Source: Bacillota bacterium
GTDB lineage: Bacteria > Bacillota > Clostridia > Peptostreptococcales > Anaerovoracaceae
Direction of reading: 5' to 3'
Assembly (NCBI GenBank): GCA_016281165.1
Contig: JAEEIC010000111.1
Coordinates: 1 to 7,235 of the forward strand
Length of the DNA stretch: 7,235 bases
The notes beneath the pieces were generated by a model, which was not told where the DNA came from, searched no databases, and saw only the letters and a list, made by a program, of their open reading frames with translations. Numbering within the stretch: position 1 is the first letter of the stretch; every line of letters starts with the position of its first letter. Of the stretch, positions 1-5,265 are shown one piece after another. The position numbers and the translations under genes were made by a program.

Positions 1-520
1 ACTGGTCAGTAGACGTGTGCTCGGCCGGACGCTCAGTGCCTTCGCCCTCGGCGGGAAGCTCTGTGCCTTCGCCTTCGGCGGGAAGCTCGGTGCCCTCGCC
101 CTCGGCGGGAAGCTCGGTCACTTCGCCCTCGGCGGGAAGCTCGGTCCCTTCGCCCTCGGCGGGAAGCTCAGTGCCTTCGCCCTCGGCGGGAAGCTCAGTG
201 CCTTCGCCTTCGGCGGGAAGCTCAGTTCCTTCGCCCTCGGCGGGAAGCTCGGTCACTTCGCCCTCGGCGGGAAGCTCTGTGCCTTCGCCCTCGGCGGGAA
301 GCTCTGTGCCCTCGCCCTCCGCGGGAAGCGCGTCCTCCTCATTAGTAAACTTCGGATTGTCGACGGTCTCCTCCATCTCCAGCTTCGGGTTCTGCACCTC
401 AGCCTCATCAGCGAAGATGGGTGTGAATCCGGAGAAGAGCATAGACGTCGTCATCACGAACGCAAGAAAGACCGAAAGGAACTTCTTGCCCTTTCCGTTC
501 GTGGCGTTAAAACGTATCAT
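1..520 (-). CDS. Exported acidic tandem-repeat protein, N-terminal part (runs off left edge)
   Basis: The frame opens with ATG at 520-518 and stays open to the window edge, giving at least 173 codons; no stop is reached, so the C-terminus is unknown. The start is supported by AGGAG (528-532) 7 nt upstream. Residues 1-37 form a signal peptide: a basic N-region (R3, K10, K12, K13), a hydrophobic core from F14 to about F36, and a likely cleavage site after IFA, before DEA. Residues 38-63 are an acidic lead-in. Residues 64-162 are eleven copies of ELPAEGE(G/V)T, the first starting with A instead of E. The repeat then decays to ERPAEHTSTDQ. The repeats carry three Glu each, with no Lys, Cys or aromatic residues, so this part should be extended, strongly acidic and exposed outside the membrane, perhaps a stalk or spacer. 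A surface or secreted role is inferred; no anchor or functional domain is visible, and I do not recognise the family. Confidence 0.85.
   Translation of the reverse strand, partial: MIRFNATNGKGKKFLSVFLAFVMTTSMLFSGFTPIFADEAEVQNPKLEMEETVDNPKFTNEEDALPAEGEGTELPAEGEGTELPAEGEVTELPAEGEGTELPAEGEGTELPAEGEGTELPAEGEGTELPAEGEVTELPAEGEGTELPAEGEGTELPAEGEGTERPAEHTSTDQ
35..331 (-). repeat. 27-bp tandem repeat, 11 units, in phase with the coding frame
   Basis: Eleven contiguous units of exactly 27 bp with no spacers. The core GCGGGAAGC recurs at the same phase from near position 51 to near 321. Units differ by a few bases only: GTGCC, GTCCC, GTTCC or GTCAC before the TTCGCC or CTCGCC block. Two of the eleven units carry a Val codon where the others have Gly. 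The unit length is a multiple of three, so copy-number change by slippage or recombination would keep the reading frame. The near identity of units points to recent expansion or ongoing homogenisation. It is not a CRISPR array, because nothing unique lies between the units. Confidence 0.95.
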
Positions 521-552
521 ATTGGGTCTCCTTTCCATATATGATAAAAATA

Positions 553-569
553 TAATAACGTCGTTATTA
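553..569. promoter_or_regulatory. 17-bp palindrome in the leader of the repeat-protein gene
   Basis: TAATAACG, one central T, then CGTTATTA: a perfect 8-bp inverted repeat. It lies in the predicted 5' leader of the minus-strand repeat-protein gene, 33 bp upstream of its start codon. A related half-site, TAACGACG (653-660), sits in the spacer of the predicted promoter. It is operator-like in form, but no regulator is identified. Confidence 0.4.
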
Positions 570-640
570 AGTGCGGTCCGGCTCAAAACTATTTAAAGCA
601 AAAAGCAGATACATACACTTTTCCACTATTACAGATATAA

Positions 641-669
641 ATAATAGCAGTTAACGACGACCTTCGCAA
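641..669 (-). promoter_or_regulatory. Promoter of the repeat-protein gene
   Basis: On the minus strand, TTGCGA (669-664; 4 of 6 matches to TTGACA), a 17-nt spacer, then TATTAT (646-641; 5 of 6 matches to TATAAT). Transcription would start near 634, leaving a leader of about 115 nt before the ATG at 520. The setting is AT-rich, as expected. Prediction is by sequence match only. Confidence 0.5.
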
Positions 670-854
670 CCATGTTTTTGTTAAATTATTATTATAAATC
701 GTTCATTTAACTTTTTTTTCATGGCTGCCCATACGTTATGGAAACTGATCATTCCTTTTCACAGTTTCTGGTTAGATGATAGCAAGCGGCCGATATAAAA
801 AACAATCAATAAACCCTGCTGTTTTGGGTAATGAGCACCTGTTTTTTAGACATG

Positions 855-901
855 AAAAAAGAGAGCGTATCTTCAATATATATAATGAAGATACGTTCTC
901 T
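855..901 (-). terminator. Rho-independent terminator downstream of nudC
   Basis: Arms 860-875 and 886-901 pair over 16 positions with one mismatch (865/896) around a 10-nt AT loop. Read on the minus strand, the stem leads directly into a T6 run (860-855). It lies about 180 bp past the nudC stop with no other gene between, so it most likely ends the nudC transcript. The stem is AU-rich, so efficiency is uncertain. Confidence 0.65.
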
Positions 902-903
902 CA

Positions 904-1076
904 CCGGCAAGGCTGCCGGGAATACCCGCGGAAAGCAGCTCCGCTGCCCCTGCCCGTAAGTCCGGCCGCGCGCGGCTGCGCTCTTGGGCTCATCTCCGCG
1001 GCAGGATCAGGAAGCTTAACGATAATACTTTTATCTTACACCGGCCGTTCAGCCGGCTTTCGCGCCAAAAGGCGCG
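904..1076. other. GC-rich block of nested inverted repeats between nudC and its terminator
   Basis: This block holds many short complementary arms: CCGGCA/TGCCGG (904-909/914-919), CCGCGGA/TCCGCGG (926-932/995-1001), GCAGC/GCTGC (935-939/943-947), GCCC/GGGC (952-955/986-989), the palindrome GCCGCGCGCGGC (965-976), CCGGC/GCCGG (1041-1045/1052-1056) and CGCGCC/GGCGCG around AAAA (1061-1066/1071-1076). The 926-1001 helix encloses three of the others, which suits a folded RNA. Transcribed with nudC on the minus strand, it would form a structured 3' untranslated region ending at the 855-901 terminator. No known riboswitch or RNA-family motif was recognised, and no convincing separate promoter was found. 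It may be an RNA element, a 3'-derived small RNA, or a REP-like palindromic sequence. Confidence 0.4.
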
Positions 1077-1082
1077 ATCGCG

Positions 1083-2024
1083 TCAGCCTTTAAGGCTGAA
1101 GATCCCGATCTCGCCGTTCATGAAGGCGGTGATCATATTGCTGGTGAGGGCCACATGGCTGGGAGTATAGCACTCCTTCAGCTCGTCTCTGGAGAAGAAG
1201 CGGGCCGACGAGAGCTCGACGCCGTCGGCGTGGGCGTCCTCGCTCTCGGCCTCGCAGAGGAAGCCGCAGAGCAGGCTCGAGCTCATGGCCCAGGGCTGGC
1301 TCTTGTAGAAGGTGATGTTCTTTACCCTGATGCCGACCTCTTCCATCACCTCGCGGCGCACGGTATCCTCGATGGTCTCCCCTATCTCGCAAAAGCCCGC
1401 GACCAGGGCGAAGCGGCCGGAGCCGGGCCTGTTGTACTGGGTGCAGAGTATCTTGTCCTCGTGCATGACGCCGACGATGACGCAGGGATTGATGCGGGGG
1501 AAGATCATGTTGCCGCACTTGGGGCATTTCATCATGCGCTCCCTGCCGTCGTGGATCAGGGGAGAACCGCAGCGGCCGCAGAAGCGCTCGCTCTCGTACC
1601 AGTTGTTGAGATGGAAGGCGGTGATGGCGGCGTAGGCCTTCTCCTTGGGGAAGGTGTCCCGAAAGAGGCTTATGTCTTCGTATCCGAAGCCCGAAAGCTC
1701 GAGGGCCTCACCGGTACGGAGCAGGAAATAGTCGTCCTCGCCGATAGTAAAGATGAAGCTGAGATCCGGCTCATCCCCGTTCACGTCGAGCCCCTCCCTG
1801 ACAGCGCCGCCGGCGAGCAGCTGGCCGTAAGTGGGAAAGCTCAGTTCCCTGGTCAGCGTGGCGTAGGACGGTCCGCTGACGAGTATCTCGACCGGGCCCG
1901 CTCCTTCCTCTATGCGGCAGAAGAGCTTCTTGCCCGTGAAATGGAGCACGAAGGAAGACGAAGACGGCCTCTTCGCCGCGTCGTACTGGTTGTTGAGGCT
2001 CCTGGGAGCGATGTCCTGTATCAT
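1083..2024 (-). CDS. nudC: NAD(H) pyrophosphatase, NudC-type Nudix hydrolase
   Basis: 313 residues. The family hydrolyses NAD(H) to NMN(H) and AMP in the cytoplasm and can remove NAD caps from RNA 5' ends. Layout: a divergent N-terminal domain (about 1-145), a zinc ribbon with C149, C152, C167 and C170, then the Nudix domain. The Nudix box is complete at 210-232: G210, E216, R224, E225, E228, E229 and G231 all fit GX5EX7REUXEEXGU. It is followed by the SQPW signature (242-245), which places it in the NudC subfamily. The rest of that signature reads AMSSS where E. coli has PFPQS, a departure close to the nicotinamide side. The start at 2024 is backed by AAAGGAAG just upstream. A weak promoter may lie at 2039-2067 (TTGAGC, 17 nt, TTTTAT), but its start point would nearly abut the RBS; read-through past the tRNA terminator is an alternative. 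Confidence 0.93.
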   Translation of the reverse strand: MIQDIAPRSLNNQYDAAKRPSSSSFVLHFTGKKLFCRIEEGAGPVEILVSGPSYATLTRELSFPTYGQLLAGGAVREGLDVNGDEPDLSFIFTIGEDDYFLLRTGEALELSGFGYEDISLFRDTFPKEKAYAAITAFHLNNWYESERFCGRCGSPLIHDGRERMMKCPKCGNMIFPRINPCVIVGVMHEDKILCTQYNRPGSGRFALVAGFCEIGETIEDTVRREVMEEVGIRVKNITFYKSQPWAMSSSLLCGFLCEAESEDAHADGVELSSARFFSRDELKECYTPSHVALTSNMITAFMNGEIGIFSLKG

Positions 2025-2108
2025 AGATGCTTCCTTTCATAAAATGCCGCGGTCCGGCCCTGCTCAAGAGATATACGACCTGCGCGGGGCCGCGCGCTGA
2101 GGGGCATG

Positions 2109-2136
2109 AAAAAGGCTCCTTTGTTCAAGGAGCCTT
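2109..2136 (-). terminator. Rho-independent terminator of tRNA-Leu
   Basis: Perfect 10-bp stem AAGGCTCCTT/AAGGAGCCTT (2112-2121/2127-2136) with a 5-nt loop. On the minus strand it runs into T5 (2113-2109). It begins 2 nt past the CCA end of the tRNA, so it should end the tRNA transcript and insulate nudC. Confidence 0.85.
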
Positions 2137-2138
2137 GG

Positions 2139-2223
2139 TGGTGCGGTATAATGGACTTGAACCATCACGGTGTTACCCATACGGCCCTCAACCGTACGCG
2201 TCTGCCAATTCCGCCAATACCGC
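2139..2223 (-). tRNA. tRNA-Leu(GAG)
   Basis: 85 nt, complete, with the CCA end encoded. On the minus strand the acceptor arms are GCGGTAT and ATACCGC, the discriminator is A, and the D-arm starts GCGGAATTGG. The anticodon stem TACGG/CCGTA holds the loop TTGAGGG, giving anticodon GAG (2189-2187), which reads CTC (and CTT by wobble). The T-arm loop is TTCAAGT. The long class II variable arm, about 13 nt with GG/CC pairing, fits leucine. The gene stands alone with its own promoter and terminator, between feoAB and nudC. Confidence 0.96.
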
Positions 2224-2238
2224 GCGTCAACATGTGGT

Positions 2239-2267
2239 ATATTAGCACTGCTTCGGCGTTTTGTAAA
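2239..2267 (-). promoter_or_regulatory. Promoter of tRNA-Leu
   Basis: On the minus strand, TTTACA (2267-2262; 5 of 6), a 17-nt spacer, then TAATAT (2244-2239), with an extended -10 TG one base before it. It lies 15 nt upstream of the mature tRNA 5' end, implying a short leader for RNase P to remove. Confidence 0.8.
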
Positions 2268-2295
2268 GCGGAATTTCGAAAAATCTCCGAGTTTT

Positions 2296-4638
2296 TTAAA
2301 TAATGAACCCGGCGATCAGCCTCACGGCCAGGGCGAACACCCAGGCCACCCCGCACTGGGCGGCGACGAGGCCGGCGGCCTGCCTGCCGCCGAGCTCGTT
2401 TTTGATGGAGGCGATGGCGGCGACGCAGGGAGTATAGAGCAGGCAGAAGGTGATCATGGAAGCGGCGGCGGCCGGGCTCAGCGCGGAGGCGAAGCCCGCT
2501 TCCGAGCCGAAGAGCACGTTCAGGGTGGCGACGACGCTCTCCTTCGCCGCGAGGCCCGTGACCACTGCCGTGGCGCAGCGCCAGTCCCCGAAGCCCAAAG
2601 GAGCGAAGACGGGAGCGATGAAGCCGCCCAGCAGCGCGAGTATGCTCGCCGCGGGATCGTCAGTCATGCGCAGGTCGGTGCCGAAACTCTGCAGGAACCA
2701 GATGGCGATGGTGGCGACGAAGATTATGGTGAAGGCCCTCTGCAGGAAATCCTTCGCCTTGTCCCACAGCAGCAGGCCGACGCTCTTGGGCGAGGGCATG
2801 CGGTAATTGGGCAGTTCCATGACGAAGGGCACCGCGTCTCCCCTGAACATGGTCTTCTTGAGCAGCATGGCGATCAGGATGCCGACGAAGATGCCGCCGA
2901 AATATATCAGGACCATTACCGCTCCGGCGTGCCGCGGGAAGAAGGCCGCGGTGAAGAAGCCCCAGATGGGGAGCTTGGCCGAGCAGCTCATGTAGGGAGT
3001 GAGCATGATGGTCATGCGCCTGTCCCTTTCGGAGGGCATGGTGCGGCTGGCCATGACTCCGGGCACCGTGCAGCCGAAGCCGATGAGAAGAGGCACGATG
3101 CTGCGGCCCGAAAGGCCGATCTTCCTGAGGAGCTTGTCCATGACGAAGGCGATTCTGGCCATGTAGCCGGTGTCCTCGAGCAGAGACAGGAAGAAGAACA
3201 GGGTCACGATTATGGGCAGGAAGCTGATGACGCTGCCCACCCCGGCGAAGATGCCGTCTGATATCAGGGATCTTAAGGTCTCGCTCACCCCGGCGGACTC
3301 CATGGCGGCGTCAGCCGCCCCCGCGAGGCCGCCGATCGCGCTGTCGAGCACATCCTGAAGGAAGGCGCCTATCACGTTGAAGGTGAGATAGAAGACCAGG
3401 CCCATGATGGCGATGAAGGCGGGGATGGCTGTGTATCTTCCGGTCAGTATCCTGTCGGCCGCGGCGCTGCGCTTCCTCTCTTTGCTCTCGTGAGGCAGCA
3501 CCACGCATTCCTTAACGAGCTTCCTGATGAAGGAATAGCGCATGTCGGCGATGGCGGCCGAGCGGTCGAGGCCTCTCTCCTCCTCCATCTGCAGGACTAT
3601 GTGCTCCACCGTCTCCTTCTCGTTCTGCGTGAGGTCAAGGGCCTCGAGCACTCTCGTGTCGCCCTCGGCCAGCTTGGTCGCCGCGAAGCGCACCGGTATG
3701 CCGGCCTGCTCGGCGTGATCGGAGATGAGATGTATAAGAGCGTGCAGGCAGCGGTGGACGGCGCCTCCGGCCTCGTCCCTGTCGCAGAAATCGAGCCTGC
3801 CCGGCCGCTCCTGGTACTGGGCGACGTGCACGGCGTGGCTTATGAGCTCGTCCACGCCCTGGTTCTTGACAGCGGAGATGGGGACTACCGGTATGCCCAG
3901 CATGCTCTCCATCATGTTTATGTCTATCGATCCGCCGTTGCCCTCGAGCTCGTCCATCATGTTCACGGCCAGGACCATCGGTATGTCGAGCTCCATCAGC
4001 TGCATGGAAAGATAGAGCCCCCTGCTTATGCTGGTGGCGTCGAGTATGTTGATGATGCCGTTGGGCTTCTCGTCCAGGATGAACTGACGCGAAACTATCT
4101 CTTCGCTGGTATAGGGCGAGAGCGAATAGATGCCCGGAAGATCGGTGACCTCGGTATTCTCGAAGCCCCTTATGGCCCCGCTCTTGCGGTCCACCGTGAC
4201 CCCGGGGAAATTGCCCACATGCTGGTTGGAGCCGGTGAGCTGGTTGAAAAGAGTGGTCTTGCCGCTGTTCTGGTTGCCGGCGAGGGCGAATCTGATGACC
4301 GTGCCCTTCGGCAGAGGATCCTCATCGGCCTTGACGTGGTATCTTCCCATCTCGCCGAGACCCGGGTGCTCTATGGAAGAGGTGCGGGCCTTGCCGTTCG
4401 AGGCGCCGGGCTCATCCAGGGGCTCGACCTCGATCCTGGCCGCGTCGTCAAGGCGCAGGGTGAGCTGGTAACCGTGTATCCTCAGTTCTATCGGATCCCC
4501 CATGGGGGCGGCCTTTATGAGCGTCAGCTCAGCACCGGGCAGAACGCCCATGTCGAGGAAATGCTGGCGCAGGGCTCCCTCTCCCCCTACCCGCGTGACG
4601 CGGGCGGAGGAGCCGAAAGCCAGATCTTTGAGTGTCAT
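2296..4638 (-). CDS. feoB: Ferrous iron transporter, FeoA-FeoB fusion
   Basis: 780 residues. FeoB carries Fe(II) across the inner membrane and has a cytosolic GTPase domain. Here residues 1-75 are a FeoA-type SH3-like domain (HFLDMGVLPGAELTL at 26-40 is typical), normally a separate protein, joined by a linker (about 76-112). The G domain has G1 GNQNSGKT (121-128), G2 in PGVTVDR (145-151), G3 DLPG (166-169), G4 NMMD (226-229) and G5 SAVK (255-258). A helical region follows, then the polytopic membrane part from about 403 to 780 with the gate motifs GCTVPGVMASRT (522-533), PYMSCSAKLP (548-557) and CLLYTPC (732-738). C523, C552 and C738 match the conserved family cysteines. G1 has Gln where GNPNSGKT is usual. 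The start has AAAGGAG 7 nt upstream. It lies 26 bp downstream of mscL and probably shares its transcript; no FeoC is present, and no clear terminator follows. Confidence 0.96.
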   Translation of the reverse strand: MTLKDLAFGSSARVTRVGGEGALRQHFLDMGVLPGAELTLIKAAPMGDPIELRIHGYQLTLRLDDAARIEVEPLDEPGASNGKARTSSIEHPGLGEMGRYHVKADEDPLPKGTVIRFALAGNQNSGKTTLFNQLTGSNQHVGNFPGVTVDRKSGAIRGFENTEVTDLPGIYSLSPYTSEEIVSRQFILDEKPNGIINILDATSISRGLYLSMQLMELDIPMVLAVNMMDELEGNGGSIDINMMESMLGIPVVPISAVKNQGVDELISHAVHVAQYQERPGRLDFCDRDEAGGAVHRCLHALIHLISDHAEQAGIPVRFAATKLAEGDTRVLEALDLTQNEKETVEHIVLQMEEERGLDRSAAIADMRYSFIRKLVKECVVLPHESKERKRSAAADRILTGRYTAIPAFIAIMGLVFYLTFNVIGAFLQDVLDSAIGGLAGAADAAMESAGVSETLRSLISDGIFAGVGSVISFLPIIVTLFFFLSLLEDTGYMARIAFVMDKLLRKIGLSGRSIVPLLIGFGCTVPGVMASRTMPSERDRRMTIMLTPYMSCSAKLPIWGFFTAAFFPRHAGAVMVLIYFGGIFVGILIAMLLKKTMFRGDAVPFVMELPNYRMPSPKSVGLLLWDKAKDFLQRAFTIIFVATIAIWFLQSFGTDLRMTDDPAASILALLGGFIAPVFAPLGFGDWRCATAVVTGLAAKESVVATLNVLFGSEAGFASALSPAAAASMITFCLLYTPCVAAIASIKNELGGRQAAGLVAAQCGVAWVFALAVRLIAGFII

Positions 4639-4664
4639 TACAATTCTCCTTTGAACGAAGCCCT

Positions 4665-5051
4665 CTACTTCTTGAGCAGATCTCTGATCTCGGTGAGGAG
4701 CACTATGTCCTCAGCGGGCTTGGGAGGCTCCGCGGGCTTCTCTTCTTCTTTCTTCTTGGCCTTGTTGAGAGCCTTGATCACCGTGAAGAGCACGAGGGCT
4801 ACGAGGAGGAAGTTCACTATAGCCTGGATGAAGTTGCCGTACGCGAGCTCCGCGGATCCGACAACAGCCTTGAGCTCGGCGAAGTTGACGCCGCCGGTGA
4901 TCATGCCGATGAGGGGCATGATGACGTCGTTTACCAGCGAGGTGATGATAGCGGTGAAGGCTCCGCCTATGACGACGCCTACAGCCATATCGACCACGTT
5001 GCCGCGCGATATGAATGCCTTGAATTCCTTGGCGAATTTGTTTTCTTTCAT
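4665..5051 (-). CDS. mscL: Large-conductance mechanosensitive channel MscL
   Basis: 128 residues, near the usual family length. MscL is a homopentameric inner-membrane pore that opens under membrane tension and releases solutes during osmotic downshock. The N-terminal amphipathic stretch (1-15) is followed by the signature RGNVVDMAVGVVIGGAF (16-32). TM1 runs to about residue 45, the periplasmic loop covers about 50-70, and TM2 is about 72-95. A charged KKKEEEKPAEPPKP linker leads to the conserved C-terminal bundle helix EDIVLLTEIRDLLKK (114-128). The start is supported by GGAGG 9 nt upstream. It is first in a two-gene unit with feoAB and sits directly behind the strong promoter at 5102-5130, so it should follow that promoter's regulation. 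Confidence 0.96.
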   Translation of the reverse strand: MKENKFAKEFKAFISRGNVVDMAVGVVIGGAFTAIITSLVNDVIMPLIGMITGGVNFAELKAVVGSAELAYGNFIQAIVNFLLVALVLFTVIKALNKAKKKEEEKPAEPPKPAEDIVLLTEIRDLLKK

Positions 5052-5073
5052 GATTCGATCCCTCCGTTGGACC

Positions 5074-5093
5074 GCCGCCGTTCCTTCGGCGGC
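5074..5093 (-). other. GC-rich hairpin at the 5' end of the mscL leader
   Basis: GCCGCCG/CGGCGGC, a 7-bp perfect stem with a 6-nt loop. It should form at the very 5' end of the mscL-feoAB mRNA, upstream of the RBS, without covering it. No T-run follows, so it is more likely an mRNA-stabilising element than an attenuator. Confidence 0.5.
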
Positions 5094-5094
5094 T

Positions 5095-5114
5095 ATTTGT
5101 TAGTCTAAACTAAC
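5095..5114. promoter_or_regulatory. Candidate DtxR/IdeR/MntR-family metal operator
   Basis: The palindrome GTTAGTCTAAACTAAC (5099-5114; 6-bp arms, 4-bp centre) overlaps the -10 of the mscL-feoAB promoter. The minus-strand 19-mer at 5113-5095, TTAGTTTAGACTAACAAAT, matches the classic DtxR box TTAGGTTAGCCTAACCTAA at 14 of 19 positions. The best alignment is offset about 2.5 bp from the palindrome centre, so the exact register is uncertain. Placement over the -10 ahead of an Fe(II) transporter suits metal-dependent repression. No regulator gene lies in the window. Confidence 0.5.
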
Positions 5115-5130
5115 TGATCCGATTTGTCAA
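5102..5130 (-). promoter_or_regulatory. Promoter of the mscL-feoAB operon
   Basis: On the minus strand, a perfect TTGACA (5130-5125), a 17-nt spacer, then TAGACT (5107-5102; 4 of 6). Transcription should start near 5095, about 44 nt before the mscL start codon. The -10 is embedded in the candidate operator. Confidence 0.75.
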
Positions 5131-5144
5131 CGCTTCTTTGATTT

Positions 5145-5173
5145 TTGCAGACTGCGAGGAGATATGATATAAT
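5145..5173 (+). promoter_or_regulatory. Promoter of the lipid kinase gene
   Basis: TTGCAG (5145-5150), a 17-nt spacer, then a perfect TATAAT (5168-5173) with an extended TG (5165-5166). Transcription should start near 5180. It is divergent from the mscL promoter, with 14 bp between the two -35 boxes. Confidence 0.7.
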
Positions 5174-5196
5174 TACACTCGCCTTGATTATATACT

Positions 5197-5241
5197 AAAA
5201 AAAACGGCGCGGCCATTTATTTTCGTTTGAGCCGGGCGCCG
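5197..5241 (-). terminator. Terminator-like hairpin on the minus strand, within the kinase leader
   Basis: CGGCGC/GCGCCG (5205-5210/5236-5241), extended by GGC/GCC (5211-5213/5231-5233) past a 2-nt bulge, with a 17-nt loop. On the minus strand the stem runs into T8 (5204-5197). It could stop antisense transcription that crosses the kinase gene before it reaches the mscL promoter. On the plus strand the same arms form a leader hairpin just ahead of the kinase RBS. Confidence 0.45.
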
Positions 5242-5265
5242 CGCGGGGCAAAGGACAGGCGGAGG

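Noticed and set aside
35..331. Possible CRISPR array
   Set aside because: The repeats are contiguous with no unique spacers, exactly in coding phase, and not accompanied by cas genes.
15..596. Two overlapping plus-strand open frames rich in Ser/Pro or Gly/Lys/Leu repeats
   Set aside because: They are byproducts of the 27-bp GC-rich repeat being open in several frames. They lack an RBS, while the minus strand has an RBS, a signal peptide and a promoter.
741..768. GAAACTG/CAGTTTC inverted repeat in the AT-rich gap
   Set aside because: A 7-bp stem with a 14-nt loop and no T-run; too weak to call a terminator or an RNA element.
776..1093. Plus-strand open frame of 105 codons
   Set aside because: It runs through the terminator hairpin and the GC-rich inverted repeats, has no clear RBS, and its composition changes abruptly; no family is recognisable.
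1083..1099. 17-bp palindrome at the nudC stop codon (TCAGCCTT-T-AAGGCTGA)
   Set aside because: It is within the coding end, with a 1-nt centre and no T-run. It may contribute to 3' RNA structure but is not a feature by itself.
1155..2042. Long plus-strand open frame opposite nudC
   Set aside because: It is a shadow in GC-rich coding DNA; the minus strand carries the complete Nudix and zinc-ribbon motifs.
2139..2223. tRNA-Leu as an integration site
   Set aside because: No integrase, no repeat of the tRNA 3' end and no foreign-looking block are visible beside it.
2170..5103. Long plus-strand open frames opposite feoAB and mscL
   Set aside because: These are antisense shadows with biased composition. 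FeoB and MscL motifs are unbroken on the minus strand.
5227..5265. TTG start adding 13 residues to the lipid kinase
   Set aside because: It has no RBS, lies in the leader hairpin, and adds a basic stretch ahead of the canonical N-terminus.
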